Shown: positions 6,229-13,881, numbered from the stretch's first letter. The stretch is 17,147 bases of DNA from JBDNIO01 sp041688215 (GCA_041688215.1 JBDNIO010000251.1:1-17147), one strand, 5' to 3'. A program made the numbers and translations. Notes: generated by a model from the sequence alone, not told the origin.

Positions 6229-6519
6229 TTAATCCTTCTTGGTACTCCGCCGGCTAGCTTTTTTGCGTGCGGGTTTGGCTTCCTCTTCCTCATCCAGGCC
6301 GGCCTTGCCTGCGGCCATGGCCAGAAACCGCTGCAAGGTTTTATTGCCCCAGGTCGTGGTCTCGCGTAACAGATCAGCAGGGTCGAAACTCTCGGCCCCT
6401 TTCGACACGCGACCGCGTACGTAGGCGATCATATCTTCCTGCAACCCCGCCACGTCAGGCAAACCCAGGAATTGCCTGAGTTCTGCCGGGGTTACGTCAA
6501 TTTCTATCTTGATTTGCAA
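6229..6519 (-). CDS. DUF6489-family protein, TTG start
   Basis: A 96-aa protein beginning LQIKIEIDVTPAELRQFLGL (read as Met at TTG 6519), which matches the DUF6489 pattern of a short beta strand followed by TPxELRxFLGLPDV. The middle has TTWGNKTLQRFLAMAAG. After an acidic DEEEE run the C-terminus is basic, with KPARKKASRRSTKKD. The TTG is convincing because GAGGAG (6527-6532) lies 7 nt upstream and no ATG is in range. It is convergent with the small gene beside the phasin. The molecular role of the family is not known; the basic tail resembles that of the phasin. Confidence 0.8.
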   Translation of the reverse strand: MQIKIEIDVTPAELRQFLGLPDVAGLQEDMIAYVRGRVSKGAESFDPADLLRETTTWGNKTLQRFLAMAAGKAGLDEEEEAKPARKKASRRSTKKD

Positions 6520-6526
6520 AGTCTGG

Positions 6527-6532
6527 CTCCTC
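6527..6532 (-). promoter_or_regulatory. Shine-Dalgarno site that fixes the TTG start of the DUF6489 gene
   Basis: GAGGAG on the minus strand lies 7 nt before TTG 6519. It supports the unusual start codon, since no ATG or GTG in the frame is as well placed. Confidence 0.75.
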
Positions 6533-6680
6533 GTCTCGAATTCCTCTGGCGAGCCTCAAGTTTGGACCGCTTTTTTAGCTAAAGCAATCAAGCCTTAATA
6601 CGGCCGGGCACTGAGGGGACAGGGTAAACCACAAACGCCAGTCCCGGCGCGCGCACTTGCCCCAACAGGTTGACCGGCGT

Positions 6681-6709
6681 TTGCCGGAATGGCATAAGTT
6701 GCTTATAAT
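6681..6709 (+). promoter_or_regulatory. Candidate sigma-70 promoter of the LPGLD-repeat gene
   Basis: TTGCCG (6681-6686, four of six consensus bases) and a perfect TATAAT (6704-6709) are 17 bp apart. The -35 box overlaps a small dyad CCGGC-GTTT-GCCGG (6674-6687), and the -10 box lies in the arm of TATAATT/AATTATA. This would give a leader of roughly 190 nt. Confidence 0.5.
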
Positions 6710-6777
6710 TTAAGAATTATATAAAAACACATGAATTATCATGCACTTATACATGTAGGATAAATACTACACAGAGA

Positions 6778-6829
6778 TATAGGCATTGCCTATACAGAGA
6801 TTCTGCAATGTAGCCGATATTGGCTACAT
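6778..6829. repeat. Two adjacent inverted repeats in the leader
   Basis: The perfect dyad TATAGGCA-T-TGCCTATA (6778-6794) is followed by ATGTAGCC-GATATT-GGCTACAT (6808-6815 with 6822-6829). The octamer ACAGAGAT overlaps both ends of the first dyad (6771-6778, 6794-6801). They could be repressor operators or RNA hairpins in a long leader. Confidence 0.55.
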
Positions 6830-6907
6830 CGACTGGTATAAATCCGTATAACAACAGCCACCGATAAAAAATTTAACCAAATATTAATCGAAACACAGGA
6901 AAAGAAC

Positions 6908-7767
6908 GTGAAGAGAACCTTACTAACAGCCTGCATAGCCTTGGGCGGCGGCACCCGCCTCCGCCCAGGATCCGTTTAGCGCGCTCGGTACGCTGGATGC
7001 TGCCGTCGCGAATCTGTACGCCACCTCAGTGACACTGGTGCGCGCCGACTCTACCGGAACCGCGGTAAACCTGACCAACACGATTAATGGTCTGACCACT
7101 GGTCTGGCTGCTGGCACACCGGGTGAATCTTTTGCCGCCAGCGGCGTGGAGCTTTCAAACACTCTTTTAACTCAGTCCACAACGGTACTGAACCTGCTTG
7201 ATACGCAGGGCGCCCCCACTGGCTGAGCAGACCCGGCCCCTCGCCGATGCCTATGTGACCAACACCCAGTTTCTGGCGGAAGGCCTTCCTCTGACAGAGG
7301 GCATCGTCGATCTGGGCAACTCCGATGGTGGGTTCCAGGTCTTTTTGGTGAATATCCAAATCCCTGTGATCAGTGATCTGGTAGCCGGATTCCCGGCATT
7401 CCCGGGTTTCAGTGGCCCGGCTGCGGGTGGTGATGCGGGTGCGGGTTTGCCGCTGGATGCGCTTGATCTGGCTGTTCTGACCGACCTGCTTGGTGGCGCC
7501 GGATTGCCCGGCCTGGACGCATTACCAGGCCTTCCTGGTGGTGACGGTGACGGCGGTGCTCCGGCATTACCCGGCCTGGATGCGCTTGATCCCGCGGTGT
7601 TAACCGATCTGCTGGGTGGCGGCTTGCCTGGCGCGGATGGACTGCCGGGCGCAGACACATTACCACTGGACGCATTGGACCCCGCAATTCTGACTGACCT
7701 GCTTGCGGGCGGTTTGCCGGGTGCCGACGGCCTGCCCCCGCTGGACCTGAATGTACCGGGGGCGTAA
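6908..7767 (+). pseudogene. Secreted LPGLD-repeat protein, interrupted by two 1-bp frameshifts
   Basis: Three frames join into one 285-codon protein if one base is removed at each of two homopolymers: GGG at 6943-6945 and CCCCC at 7213-7217. The corrected start is VKRTLLTACIALAAAPASAQ, a textbook Sec signal peptide, from GTG 6908 with AGGA 7 nt upstream. As sequenced, the first frame stops at TAG 6977 and the second at TGA 7224. The mature protein has a Thr/Leu/Asn-rich N-terminal part and a C-terminal half of three imperfect repeats of the type LPxLDALDPAVLTDLLGGGLPGADGLP. I recognise no family. Homopolymer sequencing error, recent inactivation or phase variation could each explain the breaks. 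A strong terminator follows the proper stop. Confidence 0.7.
7447..7764 (+). repeat. Three coding repeats (LPxLDALDPAVLTDLL type)
   Basis: Units begin near 7447, 7567 and 7660, spaced 120 and 93 bp. Each encodes LP(G)LDALD-x-A-V/I-LTDLL followed by a Gly/Leu/Pro/Asp-rich linker. Codons differ between copies (for example TTG CCG, TTA CCC and TTA CCA at the start), so the repeats are old at the DNA level while the peptide pattern is kept. Confidence 0.8.
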
Positions 7768-7797
7768 ATACTAGCCTGGTCCATTTTTGGGCATAGC

Positions 7798-7829
7798 AAT
7801 AAAGCCCTCGCCTCGGCGAGGGCTTTATT
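7798..7829. terminator. Bidirectional terminator between the repeat gene and folE2
   Basis: A perfect 15-bp inverted repeat, AATAAAGCCCTCGCC (7798-7812) / GGCGAGGGCTTTATT (7815-7829), has a TC centre. The AATAAA and TTTATT flanks give a T-rich tail on both strands, fitting its place between convergent genes. Confidence 0.85.
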
Positions 7830-7846
7830 ATTGGCCTTCCAGAATC

Positions 7847-7887
7847 GGCAAGCGACACGCTTGCCCTACAGGTCGGTTTAAGACCTG
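7847..7887. repeat. REP-like hairpin pair, copy 1
   Basis: GGCAAGCG-ACA-CGCTTGCC (7847-7865) is followed by CTA and then CAGGTC-GGTTTAA-GACCTG (7869-7887). The first hairpin plus CTACA is identical, over 24 bases, to the right half of the element at 12109-12157. Both copies lie between convergent genes, as REP elements usually do. Confidence 0.7.
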
Positions 7888-7940
7888 CTTTCCCGGGGGA
7901 TGCAACCGCCAGCGTGCGTTCAACTTCGAGCGTTAACCGC

Positions 7941-8762
7941 CTAACTATCGAGTGTCTTGTCTCTTTCAATTAGCGCATAGGCTGAATGATTGTGGATGGA
8001 CTCGAAGTTCTCCGAGCTAACCACATAATGCTGAATGCGGTCGTCCTCGTTCAGACGCATCGCGACATCGCGCACCAGGTCTTCAACAAACTTCGGATTT
8101 TCAAAAGCACGCTCTGTTACGGCTTTTTCATCGGGACGTTTGAGGATGCCATACAACTCTGAAGAAGCTTCCGACTCGGCGATGTCGATCAGCTCTTCCA
8201 GCCAGAAAAATTCATCGGCGCGCGCGGTGATAATGACTTCCGAGCGTTGATTATGCGCCCCGTATTTCGATATTTTCTTGGAGCAGGGGCACAGGGTCGT
8301 GACCGGTACTTTAACGGTAACGTACATCTGCGTTTTGGCGCCTTTCTGCTCGCCACGGAAGGTTACGCGGTAATCCATCAGACTTTTTACGCCGGTTGCG
8401 GGGGCGGCTTTTTCCACGAAATAAATGAAGTTCATTTCGATGTGACCATTCTCGGCTTCCAGGCGCTGCGTCATCTCGTGCAGCATGTCGCGGAAGGAGG
8501 CTACGGTAATTTCGCGCTCGTGGTCGTTGAGAATCTCAACAAAACGCGACATATGCGTGCCCTTGAAGTGGTGCGGCAGGTTCACGAACATGCTGAATTC
8601 AGCCACCGTATGCTGGTCGCCGCCGGTGCGTTCGCGGATTCGAACGGGATGGCGGATATCGCGGATACCCACCTTGTTGATGGGGAGCTGGCGTTTGTCG
8701 GCGGAGCCTTGAACGTCCTCGATTTCGTCCGTGCGGGGAATGTCGCGCGATGCAACGGTCAT
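7941..8762 (-). CDS. folE2: GTP cyclohydrolase FolE2 (type IB)
   Basis: A 273-aa enzyme that converts GTP to 7,8-dihydroneopterin triphosphate, the first step of folate and queuosine-type pterin synthesis, in the cytosol. Family marks are clear: DIRHPVRIRERTGG near the N-terminus, HFKGTHMSRFVEIL (64-78), and TTLCPCSKKISKYGAHNQRS carrying the metal-site Cys148 with Cys150 nearby. ENFESIHNHSAYA (241-253) completes the C-terminal active-site segment. Type IB enzymes can use metals other than zinc and are often made when zinc is scarce. The ATG at 8762 has AAGGTG just upstream. It is the last gene of a minus-strand group with the HIT protein and the oxidoreductase. No second GTP cyclohydrolase is visible here. 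Confidence 0.95.
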   Translation of the reverse strand: MTVASRDIPRTDEIEDVQGSADKRQLPINKVGIRDIRHPVRIRERTGGDQHTVAEFSMFVNLPHHFKGTHMSRFVEILNDHEREITVASFRDMLHEMTQRLEAENGHIEMNFIYFVEKAAPATGVKSLMDYRVTFRGEQKGAKTQMYVTVKVPVTTLCPCSKKISKYGAHNQRSEVIITARADEFFWLEELIDIAESEASSELYGILKRPDEKAVTERAFENPKFVEDLVRDVAMRLNEDDRIQHYVVSSENFESIHNHSAYALIERDKTLDS

Positions 8763-8861
8763 GCGGTGTCACCTTGGTGTGCGATGTTATGCCAGATGTG
8801 GCATCCAGCCTGCTATTTTAGCGCCTGTGGACGATGCACACAAAGTCAGTGGTCTTCTATG

Positions 8862-9203
8862 CTACCCCGGCGGCCAGGAAAAGCTGCGCCCGCCGAGTAA
8901 ATGAAAGTGTAGGTGGAACACGCTCTGGCCCACTTCGTCGCCGTTATTGGCGACGATACGAAAGGCCTCGCCATAGCCTTCAGCGCGGGCAATCTGGCCG
9001 GCTACCAGCATTAAATGACCCAGCAGGGGCTGGTCATCTGCGCTGGCATCCGCGAGTTTCACAATCGGCTTTTTGGGGATAAGCAGGATGTGCATTGGCG
9101 CTTGCGGATTGACGTCGCGAAAGGCCAGGCATTGCTCGTCTTCGAATACGATGTCCGCATCCATTTCGCGATTGATTATCTTGCTAAAAATCGTCTCGGC
9201 CAT
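8862..9203 (-). CDS. Histidine-triad (HIT/HinT) nucleotide-binding protein
   Basis: A 113-aa HIT-family protein of the HinT/YcfF branch, which hydrolyses purine phosphoramidates such as AMP-lysine. It starts MAETIFSKIINREMDADIV, the standard HinT opening. The middle has RDVNPQAPMHILLIPKKPI, and the signature HLHFHLLGG places the triad at His97, His99 and His101. It ends soon after at PPG, the normal length. The ATG at 9203 has GGAG a few bases upstream. It starts 33 bp after the oxidoreductase gene and is 99 bp from folE2 on the same strand, so the three may share transcripts. Confidence 0.95.
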   Translation of the reverse strand: MAETIFSKIINREMDADIVFEDEQCLAFRDVNPQAPMHILLIPKKPIVKLADASADDQPLLGHLMLVAGQIARAEGYGEAFRIVANNGDEVGQSVFHLHFHLLGGRSFSWPPG

Positions 9204-9236
9204 GATTAGCTCCAGCTTGTGACTTCAACGCACATG

Positions 9237-9908
9237 TTAACGTGCGCGCCGGGCACTGGGGTAGGTAATATGCTGTCCCGGCGTATCGCTGGCCGCTTGT
9301 TCCATGATATGGCTGGCAACATCGGCCGCAGTCACCGGCCGGAACTGGCGCAAGGGGCCAGCCAGCACTGGTGAAAACAGCGGTGCGAGGCGCTGGGCCC
9401 AGGCTTCGCCGGCACGGTGCTCGTCGCGCTCTCCCAGCAACAGTGAGGGCCTGATCCAGTACACCGAACTAAAGCCAAGTTTGGAAACGGCCACCTCCGT
9501 GCGGCCTTTCACCTGGCTGTAGAAATTACTGCTTTCGGGATTGGCGCCCACCGCGGAACCCAGAAAAAAACGCTGTGCGCCCTGTTGTTCGCAAGCCTTC
9601 GCCAGCGCCAGCACATGGCCGTAGTCCACGGCCTCGAAGGCCTGTTTGGAGCCTGCGGTTTTAAGCGTTGTGCCCAGACAGCAGAATACGTCGTCGACTT
9701 GAAATAAGCTGGGTGATGCAACCGCCAAGTCGGGGATTTCCTCAAATGCGAAAATTTCCGTGGTCAGTTTTTCGTGCGTGGTCGCCAGCGGTTTTCGGCT
9801 CGGGGCGATCACTTGTGCGTACAAATCACTTTGCAAGAGGCGCGCCAGTAATTGTGAGCCTACCAGGCCGGTTGCGCCCGCGATCATGGCTTTTCGGTTT
9901 GCTTTCAT
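9237..9908 (-). CDS. NAD(P)-binding oxidoreductase (atypical SDR, HTATIP2-like)
   Basis: A 223-aa Rossmann-fold protein. The dinucleotide-binding motif is MIAGATGLVGSQLLARLL near the N-terminus. DDVFCCLGTTLKTAGSKQAF and VDYGHVLALAKACEQQGAQRFFLGSAVGA follow, then YSQVKGRTE as a YxxxK-like site and IRPSLLLGERDEHR. This order matches atypical short-chain dehydrogenase-like proteins related to HTATIP2/CC3 and YwnB. The substrate is unknown. ATG 9908 begins MKANRKAMIAGATG, placing the Rossmann motif correctly; the frame is open further upstream. It heads the minus-strand group with the HIT gene and folE2 and is divergent from the fatty acyl reductase. Confidence 0.85.
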   Translation of the reverse strand: MKANRKAMIAGATGLVGSQLLARLLQSDLYAQVIAPSRKPLATTHEKLTTEIFAFEEIPDLAVASPSLFQVDDVFCCLGTTLKTAGSKQAFEAVDYGHVLALAKACEQQGAQRFFLGSAVGANPESSNFYSQVKGRTEVAVSKLGFSSVYWIRPSLLLGERDEHRAGEAWAQRLAPLFSPVLAGPLRQFRPVTAADVASHIMEQAASDTPGQHITYPSARRAR

Positions 9909-10023
9909 TTGTAAATCATCCAGGGTGAGCGCCCGCAGTGTAATCCATGGCCAACGCAACTAGCTGCGAAAAAACGCCATAATCGTTACGCTGGGTCGTC
10001 AATGCTATTACGATAGGGCTGGC

Positions 10024-10044
10024 GGCGCGTTATTATTACGCGCC
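10024..10044. promoter_or_regulatory. Inverted repeat in the divergent spacer before the acyl reductase
   Basis: GGCGCGT (10024-10030) and ACGCGCC (10038-10044) flank TATTATT. It lies 59 bp before the acyl reductase ATG, between two divergent genes, and could be an operator for either. Confidence 0.35.
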
Positions 10045-10102
10045 AGGCAGCAGGAAAATTCACGCTCCGCAGGCTTTGGAGTAGTAAAAAAGAGATAAGC
10101 GC

Positions 10103-12097
10103 ATGAAGTATTTCGTTACCGGGGGAACAGGATTTATCGGCCGTTTTCTGATCGAGCGGCTGCTCAAACGGCGCGGCTCGACCGTATACGTATTGATGCG
10201 CAAAGCCAGCGCGGATAAATATGACCATCTGCGCGAGCGCCTGGGCGCCAGCGAAGAGCGGCTGGTACCGGTGTGGGGCGACATCACCAAAAAAGGCATA
10301 ACCGACGCCGAAACCCGCAAAAAGCTGGCGGGCGAAATCGACCATGTTTTCCATCTGGCCGCCGTCTACGACATGAATATGGACGACCAGACCGCGGACC
10401 GCGTGAATAACGAAGGCACCCGCCATATAGTGGAGTTCGCGAATGCGCTGGGCGGCGATGTGCGCCTGCATCATGTGTCCTCCGTGGCGGTGGCCGGCGC
10501 GGAATTCGATGGCATCTTTACCGACGACATGTTTGACGAAGGCCAGTCGGTTAAACACCCCTACTACCGCACCAAGTTCCAGTCGGAAAAAATCGTGCGC
10601 GAAGAGTCCAAAGTACCGTGGCGGGTTTACCGGCCGGGCATGGTGGTCGGGCATTCCGAAACCGGCGAAATGGACAAGATCGACGGGCCGTACTACTTCT
10701 TCAAAACCATCCAGATGCTGCGCGACCGGCTGCCGAAATGGTTGCCATTGCTGGGCATAGATGGCGGCGGAATGCCGGTGGTGCCAGTGGATTATGTGGT
10801 TAACGCCATGGACGCCATCGCGCACAAGGACGGCGAGGACGGCAAGGCCTTTTTCCTCATTCCCAAAGACGCGCCCAACGCCGGCGAGATGCTGTCCACC
10901 TTCATGCGCGCTGCGCATGGGCCGGATTTCGGCACCTATTTATCCACCCAGAATTTGCCCAAAGGCATCGAATCCGGCTTCAAGAAACTCGCCGCCAGTT
11001 TGCCGATGTCGCGCACCCTGGAAAAGCGGCTTTCATCCGCGCTCGGGGTGCCGCTGTCTACCCTGGGCTATGTCAACAATCGCGCGCATTTTGATGACCG
11101 CAATACCCGCGCCGCGTTGAAAGGCACCAAGGTCAGTTGCCCGCCGCTGGAAGATTACGCCGAAACGCTTTGGAATTATTGGGACCTGCACATGGACTTC
11201 GATGTGAAGATTCCCAAGGCGCTGATGTCGCGCGTGAAAGGCAAGGTGATTGTAGTCACCGGCGCCTCGTCCGGCATTGGTTTTATCACCGCCAAGAAGC
11301 TGGCCAAGGGCGGCGCCAAGGTCTGCCTGGTGTCGCGTACGCGCGAAAAACTGGAAGAAACGCGCGACATCATCGCCAAATTCGGCGGCGATTCTTATGT
11401 TTACCCCTGCGACCTGAACAATATGGAAGATATCGACCAATGCGCCGAGGCGATTCTTAAAGACCATAACCACGTCGATATTCTGGTGAACAACGCCGGG
11501 CGTTCCATCCGCCGTGGCGTGTTTGAATCGCTGGACCGTTTTCACGATTTCGAGCGCACCATCCAGCTTAATTACTTCGGCGCTATTCGCATGATCATGG
11601 CCTTCCTGCCGTCGATGGGTCGGCGCCGTTCCGGGCATGTGATCAACATATCCAGCATAGGTTGTTTGACCAACGTGCCGCGTTTTTCGGCGTATGTGGC
11701 GAGTAAATCCGCGCTCGATGCTTTCTCGCGCTGTATTTCAGCGGAAGTTGCATCACGCAATATTTACCTCACCACTATTTACATGCCGTTGGTACGCACG
11801 CCTATGATTGCGCCGACCAAGCTGTATGACTACGTGCCTACACTAACGCCTGAGCAGGCGGGCAACATGGTGGTATCGGCTGTGCTGGAAAAACCCAAAC
11901 GCATTGCTTCGCCACTCGGCACCACCGCGCAAGTCAGCTACGCGCTATGGCCGAAAGTGAACGACTACGTGCTGAACAAGGCCTTCCACATGTTCCCATC
12001 ATCGAAGGCGGCGCGCGGCGAAGAGGGTGAAAAAGCCGAGCGCCCGAGCATGCGCGGACGCATTCTGGCCGCGCTGTTGCCGGGGCCCTATTGGTAG
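10103..12097 (+). CDS. Two-domain fatty acyl-CoA/acyl-ACP reductase (Maqu_2507 type)
   Basis: A 664-aa fusion of two Rossmann domains, with the same plan and nearly the same length as the Marinobacter reductase Maqu_2507 (about 661 aa). That enzyme reduces fatty acyl-CoA or acyl-ACP to fatty alcohol with NADPH, via the aldehyde. The N-terminal domain is NAD_binding_4/male-sterility-like: GGTGFIG (7-13), HHVSSVA (123-129), Tyr154 and Lys158 in YYRTK, and YRPGMVVGHSETGEMDKIDG. The C-terminal domain is a classical SDR: TGASSGIG (386-393), NNAGRSIRR (463-471), NISSIG (515-520), then Tyr531 and Lys535. It ends GPYW, close to the GIYW end recalled for Maqu_2507. Likely role: fatty alcohol for wax esters. 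fadD and phaC lie downstream. Confidence 0.9.
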   Translation: MKYFVTGGTGFIGRFLIERLLKRRGSTVYVLMRKASADKYDHLRERLGASEERLVPVWGDITKKGITDAETRKKLAGEIDHVFHLAAVYDMNMDDQTADRVNNEGTRHIVEFANALGGDVRLHHVSSVAVAGAEFDGIFTDDMFDEGQSVKHPYYRTKFQSEKIVREESKVPWRVYRPGMVVGHSETGEMDKIDGPYYFFKTIQMLRDRLPKWLPLLGIDGGGMPVVPVDYVVNAMDAIAHKDGEDGKAFFLIPKDAPNAGEMLSTFMRAAHGPDFGTYLSTQNLPKGIESGFKKLAASLPMSRTLEKRLSSALGVPLSTLGYVNNRAHFDDRNTRAALKGTKVSCPPLEDYAETLWNYWDLHMDFDVKIPKALMSRVKGKVIVVTGASSGIGFITAKKLAKGGAKVCLVSRTREKLEETRDIIAKFGGDSYVYPCDLNNMEDIDQCAEAILKDHNHVDILVNNAGRSIRRGVFESLDRFHDFERTIQLNYFGAIRMIMAFLPSMGRRRSGHVINISSIGCLTNVPRFSAYVASKSALDAFSRCISAEVASRNIYLTTIYMPLVRTPMIAPTKLYDYVPTLTPEQAGNMVVSAVLEKPKRIASPLGTTAQVSYALWPKVNDYVLNKAFHMFPSSKAARGEEGEKAERPSMRGRILAALLPGPYW

Positions 12098-12108
12098 AGC
12101 GTTCTTGC

Positions 12109-12157
12109 TGTAGGGCAAGTCTGCGACTTGCCTGGCAAGCGACACGCTTGCCCTACA
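12109..12157. repeat. REP-like double hairpin, copy 2 (complete form)
   Basis: TGTAG (12109-12113) and CTACA (12153-12157) enclose two hairpins: GGCAAGTC-TGC-GACTTGCC (12114-12132) and GGCAAGCG-ACA-CGCTTGCC (12134-12152). The whole 49-bp unit can fold as a three-way cruciform. Its right half recurs at 7847-7870. It sits between convergent genes (acyl reductase and fadD). Confidence 0.75.
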
Positions 12158-12225
12158 AATGTGTCTTACCGTCTGGGATTTAGAAAACCATTAGCCTTGT
12201 TTGAGTCTCGTGCATAACCATTTAT

Positions 12226-13881
12226 TTAGCGCAGTTCCTTGCGCAAAAGCTTGCCAACATTGGACTTAGGCACCTCTTCGATAAATTCTATGTGCTTGGG
12301 TACCTTGTAGCCGGTCAGGTTTTTCTTGCAGTATTCGCGCACTTCCTCGGCTTTCAGTCCGGCGTCTTTTTTCACCACAAACAACTTTACCGCCTCGCCG
12401 GATTTTTCATCCGGCACGCCAATACAGGCGGCTTCCAGCACTTTCTCGTGGCCGGCGATAACGTCTTCGATTTCGTTGGGGAAGACGTTGAAGCCGGAGA
12501 CCAGAATCATGTCTTTCTTGCGGTCGACGATATAGAAATAACCCTGCTCGTCCATGTTGGCGATGTCGCCGGTACGGAAAAAACCGTCCGGGGTAAAGGC
12601 TTCTTCATTGGCTTCCGGTTTGTTCCAGTAGCCCTGCATGACCTGCGGGCCGCGCACGCATAATTCACCGGCTTCGCCCTGGGCAACGTCGTTGTTGTCG
12701 TCGTCACGGATTGCGATTTCAGTGGCGGGCACGGGCAAGCCGATGGAGTGGTTGAAGTTGTCCAGATCCAGCCGGTTGCAACTGGCCACCGGGGAGGTTT
12801 CCGACAGACCGTAACCTTCCACGATGGGTACACCGGTAACCGACTTCCAGCGTTCGGCTACCGCCTTTTGCACGGCCATGCCGCCGCCCATGGCGAACTT
12901 GAGCGAGGAAAAATCCAGATCGGCAAAGCCGTCGGTATTCAACAACCCGTTGAACAGGGTATTCACGCCGGTGATGGCGGTGAATTTGTGTTTGCCCAAT
13001 TCCTTTACAAAACCCGGCATATCGCGCGGATTGGTAATAAGCACGTTCTTGCCGCCCAGGGTAAAGAAAATCAGCGTATTCACGGTGAGTGCGAAAACGT
13101 GATACATGGGCAGCGCAGTAATAATTACCTCGTTGGCATCGTCCATGCTCTGGCTAAACCAGGCATGGCACTGCTGCAGGTTCGCCACCAGGTTACCGTG
13201 CGAGAGCATGGCGCCCTTGGCCGGGCCGGTGGTGCCGCCGGTGTATTGCAGGAAGGCCAGATCATCATGAGTCAGTTCCGGTGCCTGGAATTCCTGTTTC
13301 GCGCCACTGGCAAGCGCGCTGCGAAAGTCGATGTTGTCGGGAATATCCCAGGGCGGCACCATTTTCTTCACGCGCTTGACCACAAAGTTGGTAATCGGGC
13401 CTTTCAGGCCAGACAACAGATCGCCCAACTGCGTAGTCACCACAGTGGTGATAGGTACCGTGTCGTAGACTTTTTCCAGTGTGGCGGCGAAATTTTCCAT
13501 CACCACAATGGTTTCGGCGCCCGAATCCGATAGCTGGTGTTCCAGTTCGCGCGCGGTGTACAGCGGGTTAACGTTGACCACCACCAGCCCGGCGCGCAGC
13601 GCACCGAACAGCGCCGCCACATATTGCAGGCAGTTGGGCATCATGATTGCCAGGCGGCGACCCTTTTCCAGGCCCAGATCGTTTTGCAGGAAACTCGCGA
13701 AGTCGCGCGACTTTTGCTCGACTTCTGCATAGCTCAAAGTGGTGTCCATATGCGTGAAAGCAATGCGGTCGTTATAGCGTTCGCAGCTGTCTTCCAGTGC
13801 GTGGCCGAGCGAGCTGTAGACGTTCAGGTCCACTTCGTCGGTAATGCCTTCGGGGTAGTTTTCAAGCCAAACCTTGTTCAT
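12226..13881 (-). CDS. fadD: Long-chain fatty-acid-CoA ligase
   Basis: A 551-aa member of the ANL superfamily that activates fatty acids to acyl-CoA with ATP. The phosphate-binding loop is YTGGTTGPAKG (213-223), followed by GYGLSETSP (356-364), the RTGD motif in FFRTGDI (434-440) and the catalytic lysine in VGKLLRKELR (Lys544). The length and the opening MNKVWLENYPEGI are typical of proteobacterial FadD. The ATG at 13881 has GAGGAG 5 nt upstream and overlaps the stop of the brkB-like gene as ATGA, which suggests coupled translation. Its product could feed beta-oxidation, PHA synthesis or the convergent acyl reductase. Confidence 0.95.
   Translation of the reverse strand: MNKVWLENYPEGITDEVDLNVYSSLGHALEDSCERYNDRIAFTHMDTTLSYAEVEQKSRDFASFLQNDLGLEKGRRLAIMMPNCLQYVAALFGALRAGLVVVNVNPLYTARELEHQLSDSGAETIVVMENFAATLEKVYDTVPITTVVTTQLGDLLSGLKGPITNFVVKRVKKMVPPWDIPDNIDFRSALASGAKQEFQAPELTHDDLAFLQYTGGTTGPAKGAMLSHGNLVANLQQCHAWFSQSMDDANEVIITALPMYHVFALTVNTLIFFTLGGKNVLITNPRDMPGFVKELGKHKFTAITGVNTLFNGLLNTDGFADLDFSSLKFAMGGGMAVQKAVAERWKSVTGVPIVEGYGLSETSPVASCNRLDLDNFNHSIGLPVPATEIAIRDDDNNDVAQGEAGELCVRGPQVMQGYWNKPEANEEAFTPDGFFRTGDIANMDEQGYFYIVDRKKDMILVSGFNVFPNEIEDVIAGHEKVLEAACIGVPDEKSGEAVKLFVVKKDAGLKAEEVREYCKKNLTGYKVPKHIEFIEEVPKSNVGKLLRKELR

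Larger units (their letters stand above)
6540..6907. other. Gene-free, AT-rich regulatory stretch before the LPGLD-repeat gene
   Basis: No coding frame is supported in these 368 bp. The right part (about 6700-6900) is clearly AT-rich compared with the rest of the window. It holds a candidate promoter (6681-6709), a palindrome TATAATT-TAAG-AATTATA (6704-6721), two further inverted repeats (6778-6794 and 6808-6829) and a direct repeat ACAGAGAT (6771-6778, 6794-6801). It ends in the AGGA ribosome site (6897-6900) of the next gene. Confidence 0.6.

Noticed and set aside
6943..7217. Programmed ribosomal frameshifting in the repeat gene
   Set aside because: The breaks lie in a signal peptide and at a plain C run, without a slippery heptamer, pause stop codon or downstream structure; two programmed +1 shifts in one gene would be exceptional.
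7447..7764. CRISPR array
   Set aside because: The repeats are coding, imperfect and unevenly spaced (120 and 93 bp), with no constant short repeat or unique spacers.
7251..7799. Long minus-strand frames over the LPGLD-repeat gene (also 7409-7969)
   Set aside because: They mirror the Gly/Pro/Leu repeats, giving Pro/Ser/Arg-rich translations, and have no ribosome site; the plus strand has the signal peptide and terminator.
9986..10918. 310-aa minus-strand frame opposite the acyl reductase
   Set aside because: It is fully antisense to conserved reductase motifs and has a His/Val-rich shadow composition with no recognisable family.
12748..13533. 261-aa plus-strand frame opposite fadD, with further ones at 13537-14247
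   Set aside because: These are antisense to fadD and the brkB-like gene, whose motifs are intact.
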